This document shows positions 7,537 to 14,358 of a stretch of DNA of 38,613 bases, in pieces. The position numbers and the translations under genes were made by a program. The notes under the pieces are model-generated. The model searched no databases. It had not been told where the DNA came from and was given only the letters and a program-made list of their open reading frames with translations. Within the stretch, counting starts at the first letter, position 1. Each line of letters begins with the position of its first letter. Source of the stretch: Terriglobia bacterium (GTDB lineage Bacteria; Acidobacteriota; Terriglobia; Terriglobales; Acidobacteriaceae); NCBI GenBank assembly GCA_021325035.1, contig JAJPHW010000028.1, forward strand, positions 1-38,613, given 5' to 3'.

Positions 7537-7600
7537 ACAGGGCCTGCTAGGCGCATGGCCGTTGGGAACACCACTATGGTAGCGCGACCAGCGGCCCTGT
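7537..7600 (-). other. Long interrupted stem bounding a 64-nt segment (candidate structured RNA)
   Basis: On the plus strand ACAGGGCC (7537-7544), a bulged T, and GCT (7546-7548) pair with AGC (7590-7592) and GGCCCTGT (7593-7600): 11 base pairs with one bulge. A smaller possible hairpin, TGGT/ACCA, lies inside. It sits between osmC and the 7361 gene, both on the minus strand, about 175 nt before the latter's start. No T-tract follows on either strand, so it is not a plain terminator. The rest of the 260-bp gap (7362-7536, 7601-7621) shows nothing recognisable. Confidence 0.5.
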
Positions 7601-7621
7601 GCAAGTGCCTAAAGTTTGCTT

Positions 7622-8047
7622 TTAGCCTTCCAGCTTGGCATTCATGCTGATGTCAGCCTTCAAAACTTTGGAAACCGGGCATCCTTTTTCCGCCGCCTCT
7701 GCAAACTTTTGAAATGTCGCTGCATCCGCTCCGGGTACGCGACCCACAACATCGAGATGCACCGCAGTGATGGTCCAACCTGCCTCTTGTTTTTCCATGG
7801 TGAGCGTTGCCGCAGTCTCAATGCTCGCAGGCGGCAAATTTGCGCCACTTAGTTGCGCCGAGAGCGCCATCGAAAAACAGGCAGCATGAGCTGCTGCAAT
7901 CAATTCTTCGGGATTGGTTCCCGGAACGTTCTCAAAGCGTGTGCTGAATGAGTAGGGTGTATTGTTGAGAATGCCGCTTGCGGAAGAAATGACGCCCTTG
8001 CCGTCTTTTAGTCCGCCTTTCCAAACTGCGCTGGCCTTGCGTTGCAT
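7622..8047 (-). CDS. osmC: OsmC-family peroxiredoxin
   Basis: Thiol peroxidase reducing organic hydroperoxides in the cytoplasm, usually reduced by dihydrolipoamide or thiols. The two catalytic cysteines are present: C57 in AAHAACFSMAL and C123 in EKGCPVSKVL, with the family-conserved NPEELIAAAHA preceding the first. The 141-residue length, the KASAVWKGGLKDGKG N-terminus and spacing of the cysteines fit OsmC rather than Ohr. AGGAGAG lies 6 nt upstream of the ATG at 8047. It stands alone on the minus strand between the zinc-ribbon gene (81 bp upstream) and the pseudo-receiver gene, near other redox genes. Confidence 0.93.
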   Translation of the reverse strand: MQRKASAVWKGGLKDGKGVISSASGILNNTPYSFSTRFENVPGTNPEELIAAAHAACFSMALSAQLSGANLPPASIETAATLTMEKQEAGWTITAVHLDVVGRVPGADAATFQKFAEAAEKGCPVSKVLKADISMNAKLEG

Positions 8048-8128
8048 AAACTCTCCTATGTAATGGGAATTGGATTGCGAAATTGTGGTTCCGACTCAAT
8101 AAAAGTGAAAGGTTCTGTTTTGATTGTC

Positions 8129-8344
8129 TCAGTAAAAGTCAGAACAACTCAAGTAGAAGCCGCATTGTGAACAACTCAGTTTGCAGCGTTTTTCGCTCAA
8201 AAGTGCAGAACAGTTCGGGCAAAACCGCGACGGATCAGGACTGACCTTGCCCACACCTGGAGCTTTTGGCTCGTGATCAGAACCAGACTGATTCAAAATG
8301 GGGGCTGGCATACATGCATTATTTTCGCCAGCCGCAATATGCAC
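8129..8344 (-). CDS. Zinc-ribbon miniprotein, unknown function
   Basis: A small protein of about 71 residues with a C-terminal zinc-ribbon-like cysteine pattern: [19 protein letters not shown] followed by [13 protein letters not shown], giving two CxxC knuckles and further cysteines. I prefer the GTG at 8344 because AAGG lies 5 nt before it; an ATG at 8311 is an alternative. A longer frame back to 8479 exists but overlaps the NTF2-like gene by more than 100 bp. It follows that gene closely (25 bp) on the same strand and was probably co-transcribed with it. The cysteine-rich tail may bind zinc and nucleic acid, or mediate a protein contact; nothing more can be read. Confidence 0.6.
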   Translation of the reverse strand: MHIAAGENNACMPAPILNQSGSDHEPKAPGVGKVSPDPSRFCPNCSALLSEKRCKLSCSQCGFYLSCSDFY

Positions 8345-8369
8345 AATTACCTTGTTACATTCCTGGCGT

Positions 8370-8798
8370 TTAGCGGATGGCAGGCAAGTCGCTGTTCCAG
8401 GCGTTGGCTTGCAGGAGCCATGCTCCCAAACGCCGCCACACGTGAACATATTTGCCGCGATCCACAACGCTCGCGCCATTTTCCAGACTGATGGTCAGCG
8501 TATAGCGGCCGATTTCAACGGCCATGTCCCCGGATGGATCCACACGCTGAGTTTCGAAGCGAAGGTCTGCGTAACCTGAGTCGCCCAAACCACGCAAACA
8601 AAGTTCAATGGCTCTGGGGCCTTGCGCCAGTTGCCGGTTCGGCGCCATATATACCCCGTTGCTGGCATAAAGCGCGCCAACCTGGTCGTAATTGCCGGTA
8701 TTGAAAGCGGTGCAGTAATCCTGAGCTAGACCGCGAATTGTAGATTCAACATCAAGAAAGCTTGGGGAAGGGCTGACGGCTGTGGGCCGGTACATCAC
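8370..8798 (-). CDS. NTF2-like / SnoaL-fold (DUF4440-type) protein
   Basis: A 142-residue protein with the cone-shaped NTF2-like fold pattern: an N-terminal helix ([20 protein letters not shown]) followed by [17 protein letters not shown], then alternating strands [20 protein letters not shown] and [20 protein letters not shown]. Members either catalyse small-molecule isomerisation or hydrolysis or just bind ligands; no catalytic dyad is certain here. A strong AAGGAGG lies 6-9 nt upstream of a GTG-ATG pair (8798/8795), so either may start. It is divergent from the persulfide dioxygenase gene and shares the 171-bp intergenic region bearing two palindromes, which hints at common control. Confidence 0.8.
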   Translation of the reverse strand: MMYRPTAVSPSPSFLDVESTIRGLAQDYCTAFNTGNYDQVGALYASNGVYMAPNRQLAQGPRAIELCLRGLGDSGYADLRFETQRVDPSGDMAVEIGRYTLTISLENGASVVDRGKYVHVWRRLGAWLLQANAWNSDLPAIR

Positions 8799-8870
8799 AC
8801 TGCCTCCTTAAGACCAAAACTGGAGCACCACAAGTCTCGGCCGGAGGCTAGTGGCTGAGGCAAGATTCTA

Positions 8871-8945
8871 ACGCAAAATGCGTGTCACGAAACAAGCAAA
8901 TTTTCCACCGCGCAATTTTGACTCAAAATGCGCGAGGTTTATGAT
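8871..8945 (+). promoter_or_regulatory. Promoter of the persulfide dioxygenase gene with two related palindromes
   Basis: TTGACT (8918-8923) and TATGAT (8940-8945) are spaced 16 bp, directed at the 8970 start. An inverted repeat covers the -35: CGCGC (8909-8913) and ATTTTG (8915-8920) pair with CAAAAT (8924-8929) and GCGCG (8930-8934), 11 bp with one bulged A. A second palindrome, ACGCA (8871-8875) and TGCGT (8879-8883), shares the core CAAAATGCG at a 50-bp interval. This looks like a two-site operator for an unidentified regulator. Confidence 0.65.
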
Positions 8946-8969
8946 TGTTTTGTTATGGAGAGGTAAGCA

Positions 8970-10355
8970 ATGTATTTCGAACAGTTTTATTTCGGATGTC
9001 TGGCGCATGCCTCTTACTTGATTGGCTCCGAAGGCGAGGCAGCAGTAGTGGATCCGCAGCGCGATGTAGAGATTTATCTCAACACTGCCGCCGAACATGG
9101 ATTAAAAATCAGGCACATCTTTGAAACCCATTTGCATGCAGATTTTGTTTCCGGGCATCAAGAACTAGCCGCGCGGACTGGTGCGAAAGTTTATGTGGGA
9201 GCGAGCGCGGGTGCTACTTATCCACATGTGGATTTGCATGATGGATTCACCTTGAAAATGGGCAGTCTAAATATTGCCGCGTTGGAAACTCCAGGACACA
9301 CTCCGGAGGGCATTTCTCTGGTACTGACCGATTCTGAAAAATCCTCCCAACCCTATGCGGTACTCACGGGAGACACATTATTCATTGGAGATGTGGGCCG
9401 CCCGGATTTGTCGAAAACACACACTCCTGCTCAGCTCGCGGGGATGCTTTATGACAGCTTGCATAACAAGCTAATGAAGCTGCCAGATGCAACACTCGTA
9501 TATCCGGCACATGGCGCAGGTTCCTTGTGTGGGCGAAATATGCGTGCGGAACGTTCGTCCACCATCGGCACGGAGCGGCTGACGAATTACGCATTGCAGA
9601 TTCCGAGCCGTGATGAATTTGTGCGGCAACTTACATCGAACCTTCCCGCGCGTCCGGAATACTTCTCACAGGATGCAGAGATCAACCGCACGGGCGCCGG
9701 AGCCCTCGACTTGAGTGATTTGCCGGCAATCTCAGCTTCGGACTTGAAAATGAGAATGGAAAAAGGTGAGATCGCGCTCGATGTGCGATCTCCTGAGTTG
9801 TTTGCCGAAGGTCATGTTCCGGGTTCGATCAACATTGCTTTGTCGGGGCAATTTGCTTCATGGGCAGGAATAATTCTTGGCGTGTCTTCGAATCCGGTCT
9901 TGATTGCAGAAAATATGGATCAAATCTCTGAAGCGAGATTGCGGCTGGCAAGAGTTGGAATCGAGCATCCCGCAGGATATTTAGAAGGCGGTATTGCGGG
10001 ATGGAAAAGTGCAGGTTACGAACTGGCCCGGCTGAAACAAATTTCCGTGTCGGAATTGAATGATCGCTTGCAGAGCGTGAATGTGTTGGATGTGCGACGC
10101 GAACCGGAGTGGCAGGCAGGTCACATCGAAAATGCTGCATGGTGGCCCCTCGACAACTTCCGCGTATCGCCGCCGGAGGTGGATGACAGCGCGCCGCTCG
10201 CAGTGCACTGCAAAGGCGGCTATCGCAGCGTGATTGCATGCAGCCTGCTGGAGCGGGCAGGGTTTCATAACCTGCTCAACGTCACCGGCGGTTTCGATGC
10301 CTGGGAAAAAGCCGGGCTGCCGGTAACGCGCGAGCCAGCTCTTGCCACGAAGTAA
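8970..10355 (+). CDS. Persulfide dioxygenase-like metallo-beta-lactamase fused to two rhodanese domains
   Basis: Sulfur-detoxification enzyme of the ETHE1/CstB type. The N-terminal metallo-beta-lactamase domain (about 1-240) has FETHLHADFVSGH (H54, H56, D58), GHTPEGI and LTGDTLFIGDVGRPDL, the mononuclear iron set expected of persulfide dioxygenases that oxidise glutathione or CoA persulfide to sulfite. Two rhodanese domains follow. The first (about 255-350) has the ALDVRSPELFAEGHVPGS entry but no catalytic Cys where the loop should be (PVLIAENMDQ). The second (about 355-450) keeps HCKGGYRS with C414 and should transfer sulfane sulfur. GGAGAGG lies 8-9 nt before the ATG. The operator-bearing promoter and downstream terminator make it a single-gene unit. 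Confidence 0.92.
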   Translation: MYFEQFYFGCLAHASYLIGSEGEAAVVDPQRDVEIYLNTAAEHGLKIRHIFETHLHADFVSGHQELAARTGAKVYVGASAGATYPHVDLHDGFTLKMGSLNIAALETPGHTPEGISLVLTDSEKSSQPYAVLTGDTLFIGDVGRPDLSKTHTPAQLAGMLYDSLHNKLMKLPDATLVYPAHGAGSLCGRNMRAERSSTIGTERLTNYALQIPSRDEFVRQLTSNLPARPEYFSQDAEINRTGAGALDLSDLPAISASDLKMRMEKGEIALDVRSPELFAEGHVPGSINIALSGQFASWAGIILGVSSNPVLIAENMDQISEARLRLARVGIEHPAGYLEGGIAGWKSAGYELARLKQISVSELNDRLQSVNVLDVRREPEWQAGHIENAAWWPLDNFRVSPPEVDDSAPLAVHCKGGYRSVIACSLLERAGFHNLLNVTGGFDAWEKAGLPVTREPALATK

Positions 10356-10370
10356 GAAATACCGAAAAAT

Positions 10371-10394
10371 AAAAGCCCGCCTCGGCGGGCTTTT
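10371..10394. terminator. Bidirectional intrinsic terminator
   Basis: GCCCGC (10375-10380) pairs with GCGGGC (10385-10390) around CTCG, extended by AAAA (10371-10374) and TTTT (10391-10394). The symmetric A/T flanks let it end transcription from the persulfide dioxygenase gene on the plus strand and from the convergent M3 peptidase gene on the minus strand. Confidence 0.9.
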
Positions 10395-10412
10395 ATTATG
10401 TTTCAGCGGTTA

Positions 10413-12452
10413 CTAATTTTCCCCAGACGTGGCTGGATTCCCAGCGAATTCTTCTCCCATCCACTTCTGCAACGCCGTCATGTTCTGAGGACGTCCGAGG
10501 AAGTTCTTCACCAGATCGTTCGCAGACATCGAACCGCCTGGCTCGAGCACGACACGCCGGTAGCGCATGGGCGCATCACCCGCCAGCAAATTCGTTTGGT
10601 CGAACTGTAGAAAGAAATCTTCGGCGATGACTTTGTCCCACAGATAGGTGTAGTAAGCCGACGAATATCCGCCCAAATGGCCGAATGAAGCCCAGAAGTG
10701 TTCACCGTCTATGGGCTGAAACAAAGCATAGCGATGTGTCGCATCGTTGGTGACGGCATCGATATCAATATTCGCCGGATTGCTTTTATATAAGTTGTAA
10801 GAAATTGCGGTGAAGCCATTCTGCCGTGAAACCCAGTTCCCGCGTCCAAACGCCGACGCGCGATTCATGCGCGCCACGAGATCAGCCGGAATCGGTTCGC
10901 CGGTCTTGTAATTCTTGGCAAATTTTGCCAGCACCTGCGGGCTGCGAATCCACTCTTCAAGCATCTGTGAAGGTGCTTCGACGAAATCTGATTCCATGCT
11001 GATGCCCGCGATACCGGCCCACTCCTGCTGGCCTCCAAGAATGTGGTGCATAAGATGGCCAAATTCATGGAAGAAGGTCTGCACATCGCCATATTCCATC
11101 AATCCCGGATCAGTTGCCGTCGGAGCGGCGAAGTTGCAGACCAGAATTGCCTCCGGCAGTTGCTTTCCTTTAATACCGTCGAGCACAGGGGCCATTTCCG
11201 CATGGCTAAATTTGCCTGCACGCGGATGCAGGTCGAGATAAATTCGCCCGATCGCTTTGTCGTGGTCGTACACCAGCCACGTTTCTACGGCAGGGTCCCA
11301 AGAAGGGACGTTGGCTTCCTGCTTGAAGGTCACATGAAACAAATCAGCGGCGGTGTCGAGAATGCCCTGCTTGACTTGATTGAAGGGAAAGTAGGGACGT
11401 ACCGATTGCGAATCGAAATCGTATTGTGAACGGCGCAGTTGCTCCGAATAATAACCGCCTTCGTAGTCGTAAATCGCGGTTGCCCCTGGCATGTCTTTCT
11501 GTTTTTCTTTCAAAATCATGGCGAATTCGCGCAGGGCCAGCGGATGCGAAGCGTCATAAACCTGCTGAATGAAATCGGCGATGTTGCTGCCCTTGCCGAT
11601 CATTTTGTCGGCGGCGTTGTAGTCGGCCCATGAAGCGTAGCCGAGTGTTTGCGCAATGTCGTACCGCGTCTGCATCATGCTGCGCAACACGTCGCCATTC
11701 TTTGGATAAGCGCGGGTGTTGAAAGCCAGCATCAGCCGCTTCCGCAGGTCACCGCTTTTTGCGAACGTCATCGCAGGGATTAAATCGGGGTAATTCGTAG
11801 TAATCGTGACTTTGCCATCAGCGCCCGGCTTGTGCGCGGTGATGTAGTCTTGCGGCAATCCGGCGAGTTCGGCAGGATCGGCGGTCACGCTTTTCTGATC
11901 GTCGGAGATATTTCTATCGAAGGTGGATTGTTCCTCGGTGAGCTGCACATTCAGCTTTTGCAGCTTGGCGCGCGTGGCGTCATCTTTGTCCACGCCCGCA
12001 AGACGGAATTCGAGCAATTGCCGCTGCACGTAGTAACGTGTGGCCGCGTCGGCTTTGGAAACATCCAGCGCGGAAAGCGCGTTGTAAACATCGCGATTCA
12101 GCGACAAAGCCGACGTGGCGGCGCTGACCTTGCTGACCATCGCAGTTGCGCGATCGCGGAAAGCCGAATCCGGATGAACCTGCTGCATCAGTCCAGCAAA
12201 ATAACCTGCTGAGTTGAGTTCGCGAATCGCCTGATCGTAGACGGCGAGCGTGTTCCCGATGGTGCGTTTCTCTTTTACGCCGGTGAGCGCTGCGATTGCC
12301 TTATCGGCGGCGGCGAGATGATCGTTCTCAATCTTCTCGAAAGCGGCGACATCGGGTTTGGACGCCCAAAGGGGTCGCTGAATTTCCTGTGCCGCTAGGG
12401 ACAACGTAAAGAAGAAGCTGATAAGAGCGAAAAGAAGCGGAAGCCGGGACAT
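10413..12452 (-). CDS. Secreted M3-family zinc metallopeptidase (Dcp/thimet oligopeptidase type)
   Basis: Peptidase of family M3, which cleaves short peptides. The signature HEFGH is at residues 462-466 (FFHEFGHLMHHI), giving zinc ligands H462 and H466 with E463 as the catalytic base; the downstream Glu ligand is expected in the GISMESDFVEAPSQ segment. A signal peptide is clear at residues 1-22 (MSRLPLLFALISFFFTLSLA), so this copy is exported, unlike the cytoplasmic OpdA and Dcp enzymes. The length of 679 residues is normal for M3A. Its likely job is recycling of periplasmic oligopeptides. It is upstream and divergent from the tRNA-Pro gene. Confidence 0.92.
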   Translation of the reverse strand: MSRLPLLFALISFFFTLSLAAQEIQRPLWASKPDVAAFEKIENDHLAAADKAIAALTGVKEKRTIGNTLAVYDQAIRELNSAGYFAGLMQQVHPDSAFRDRATAMVSKVSAATSALSLNRDVYNALSALDVSKADAATRYYVQRQLLEFRLAGVDKDDATRAKLQKLNVQLTEEQSTFDRNISDDQKSVTADPAELAGLPQDYITAHKPGADGKVTITTNYPDLIPAMTFAKSGDLRKRLMLAFNTRAYPKNGDVLRSMMQTRYDIAQTLGYASWADYNAADKMIGKGSNIADFIQQVYDASHPLALREFAMILKEKQKDMPGATAIYDYEGGYYSEQLRRSQYDFDSQSVRPYFPFNQVKQGILDTAADLFHVTFKQEANVPSWDPAVETWLVYDHDKAIGRIYLDLHPRAGKFSHAEMAPVLDGIKGKQLPEAILVCNFAAPTATDPGLMEYGDVQTFFHEFGHLMHHILGGQQEWAGIAGISMESDFVEAPSQMLEEWIRSPQVLAKFAKNYKTGEPIPADLVARMNRASAFGRGNWVSRQNGFTAISYNLYKSNPANIDIDAVTNDATHRYALFQPIDGEHFWASFGHLGGYSSAYYTYLWDKVIAEDFFLQFDQTNLLAGDAPMRYRRVVLEPGGSMSANDLVKNFLGRPQNMTALQKWMGEEFAGNPATSGEN

Positions 12453-12552
12453 GATTGTTTCCTTATGCTATTGATTTACCGCGATTTGCGGGCGAGAAGA
12501 ATTTTACACGGAATCAGTCAGCTATAATTGAAAAGTTGTTTCTCCACAGAGT

Positions 12553-12629
12553 CGGGGCGTAGCGCAGCCTGGTAGCGCACCTGCCTTGGGCGCAGGGGGT
12601 CGTAGGTTCAAATCCTATCGCCCCGACCA
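12553..12629 (+). tRNA. tRNA-Pro (anticodon TGG)
   Basis: Full cloverleaf: CGGGGCG (12553-12559) pairs with CGCCCCG (12619-12625), discriminator A at 12626, CCA encoded at 12627-12629. The anticodon stem CCTGC/GCAGG encloses CTTGGGC, giving TGG for proline. A consensus -10 element TATAAT lies at 12523-12528, with a weak TTTACA 14 bp before it. Confidence 0.97.
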
Positions 12630-12643
12630 ATCTTCTTTCATAG

Positions 12644-14116
12644 TTACGGAATTACATAAAACGGTATGTTGCTGGTCAGCGATCCGGTCGGAGTCGTTAC
12701 AGTGACATATCCTGTCGTGACGCCGCCGGGAATTTGCACTTTTAATAAGGTATCGGAAACAACCTTAAAACTCGCCGAAGTCCCGTTAAATGAAACATTA
12801 GTCGTTCCCGTCAAACCCTGCCCCAATATGCCATCCATCTCATTAGCCTTGGCTGCATCGCGTATTAGTGTGACGAATGGTTGCAGTCCAAGATCAAACG
12901 AGAACACCGTCCCAGGGGTCGTACCATAAAAAATGCCGGTCGTCGCTTGGAAGAGTGCACCATCTGGATTCTCATCTGTACCATCAAAGTCGTGCAAGGT
13001 TGTCAATCCGGATCGACTCAGACTAAAAATCGTGCCACAACCGGCTTGGCATGTATCGGCGCCCCCCGACTGAGTAGTTCCGTATAAATCCCCATCATTC
13101 GCTAGAATCAAATTTCCAGACGGATAAGCGCCGTCACTGGTATCGTCGTTTTTACCAAAGATATACAACGTATGGAACACCCCACCTCGCGTGATTCCAA
13201 AGATCGTTCCAACTCCGCATCCGTAGTCGTTGCATATGCCTCTTCCGCCTTGATAAGTTGTGCCGTAGAAATTGCCATTCATGCCTTGAGTTAATCCAGC
13301 ATAAGGGTAATATCCCTCGATCGATCTGAAATTATGAAGAGTGGTTAGCTCGCCTTTGGATGTTATTTGGAAGATCGTTCCACAGGTCTGAGAGTATAGG
13401 TTTCCACTGCACGTATACATGCCTCCGTTCGTGGTAGTACCGTAAAAATTGCCATTCGTCGCTTGGACGAGTGCTCCAACTGGGGCCGCTCCGTCTGGAC
13501 AACCGGATTGGGAACAAAACGTATAAAGCGTAGCAAAACTGCCGTCTGGGTTAATTCTAAAAATCGTACCGCACCCTCCGCTGCATCGGAGATTACCGCC
13601 AAAAGCAGTAACGCCGTATAACGCACCATCGCTAGCTTCTAATAGCGGCCCCTCGGGCCAATTTCCGTCAGCGCAGCGGTCCAGTGCGCAAAAACTGTAA
13701 ATTGTTGTTAACGCACCACTCTGACTGAACTTAAAGATGGTACCGCTGTTGTAGGTTCCGCCCGTAGTCGTAACTCCGTAAAAATTTCCATCAAACCCTA
13801 AAATTAATCCCGCTATGGGGTATGAGCCGTCAAGACAATTAGGCGATTCGCAAAAGTTATAAAGCGTCGATAAAGAACCCGTAGACGTGATTCTGAAAAT
13901 GGTTCCACAACCTATTTTGCAGCTCCCCGTGCCTCCTTCTTCGGTTGTTCCATAATAATTTCCATCGATGCCTTGCACGAGCGAGGTGCTCGGAGTAAAG
14001 CCATTAGTTCCATCAAAGGTTACCAATGTTGTAAAAGTTTGGGCGAGGGCACATTGTGCGATTGTCAACCAGAACAGAATCGGAAGCATTCGCTTCGATA
14101 AATTCAACTTTTTCAC
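12644..14116 (-). CDS. Secreted tandem-repeat protein, Gloeo/Verruco (TIGR03803-like) repeats plus IPT/TIG domain
   Basis: Exported protein of unknown function. Residues 1-25 form a signal peptide ending around AQCALAQ. Seven repeats follow, each built on a core such as LVQGIDGNYYGTT or ALVQATNGNFYGTTTNGG, then CGTIFRI and a strand ending FATLYTF; the period is about 50-60 residues. The pattern matches the 'choice-of-anchor' repeat family found in Gloeobacter, Verrucomicrobia and Acidobacteria, probably a beta-propeller or beta-solenoid. The last 70-80 residues look like an IPT/TIG immunoglobulin-like domain. Paired cysteines inside repeats suggest disulfides in an extracytoplasmic setting. 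The start is GTG at 14116 behind GGGGGAG. The stop is only 14 bp from the tRNA-Pro 3' end. Confidence 0.82.
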   Translation of the reverse strand: MKKLNLSKRMLPILFWLTIAQCALAQTFTTLVTFDGTNGFTPSTSLVQGIDGNYYGTTEEGGTGSCKIGCGTIFRITSTGSLSTLYNFCESPNCLDGSYPIAGLILGFDGNFYGVTTTGGTYNSGTIFKFSQSGALTTIYSFCALDRCADGNWPEGPLLEASDGALYGVTAFGGNLRCSGGCGTIFRINPDGSFATLYTFCSQSGCPDGAAPVGALVQATNGNFYGTTTNGGMYTCSGNLYSQTCGTIFQITSKGELTTLHNFRSIEGYYPYAGLTQGMNGNFYGTTYQGGRGICNDYGCGVGTIFGITRGGVFHTLYIFGKNDDTSDGAYPSGNLILANDGDLYGTTQSGGADTCQAGCGTIFSLSRSGLTTLHDFDGTDENPDGALFQATTGIFYGTTPGTVFSFDLGLQPFVTLIRDAAKANEMDGILGQGLTGTTNVSFNGTSASFKVVSDTLLKVQIPGGVTTGYVTVTTPTGSLTSNIPFYVIP

Positions 14117-14166
14117 GAGAATCTCCCCCTATGGCATTTTGGAGAGACGGATTCTGATTGGGACAA

Positions 14167-14191
14167 GTCATTCTTGACGGCAAGGAATGAC
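14167..14191. promoter_or_regulatory. Inverted repeat in a divergent promoter region
   Basis: GTCATTC (14167-14173) pairs with GAATGAC (14185-14191), with a partly paired TTG/CAA inside. It lies 51 bp upstream of the repeat-protein start, in the region shared with the histidine kinase, and is a candidate operator or 5' leader hairpin. Nothing else in 14192-14358 is recognisable. Confidence 0.4.
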
Positions 14192-14358
14192 TAGATAAGT
14201 ATCGCAACTATAGTTTTGGATCGTGCCTCAGTCAACATTTTTTCTTCGAGAGTATCAAACAAACGCCTAGTCTTGAAAATCAGTGACCTAAGACACTCCT
14301 GATCTGGTTACCTGCGTGTCTGGTGCAGGTTAAAAGGCTCTCATAAGCTTTAGGGGTA

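Noticed and set aside
8345-8479. Long version of the zinc-ribbon gene beginning at ATG 8479
   Set aside because: It would overlap more than 100 bp of the NTF2-like coding sequence; the GTG at 8344 has an AAGG at the right distance.
12644-14116. Tandem DNA repeats as CRISPR or VNTR
   Set aside because: The periodicity is at the protein level (imperfect 50-60 residue repeats); DNA copies are too divergent and there are no regular spacers.
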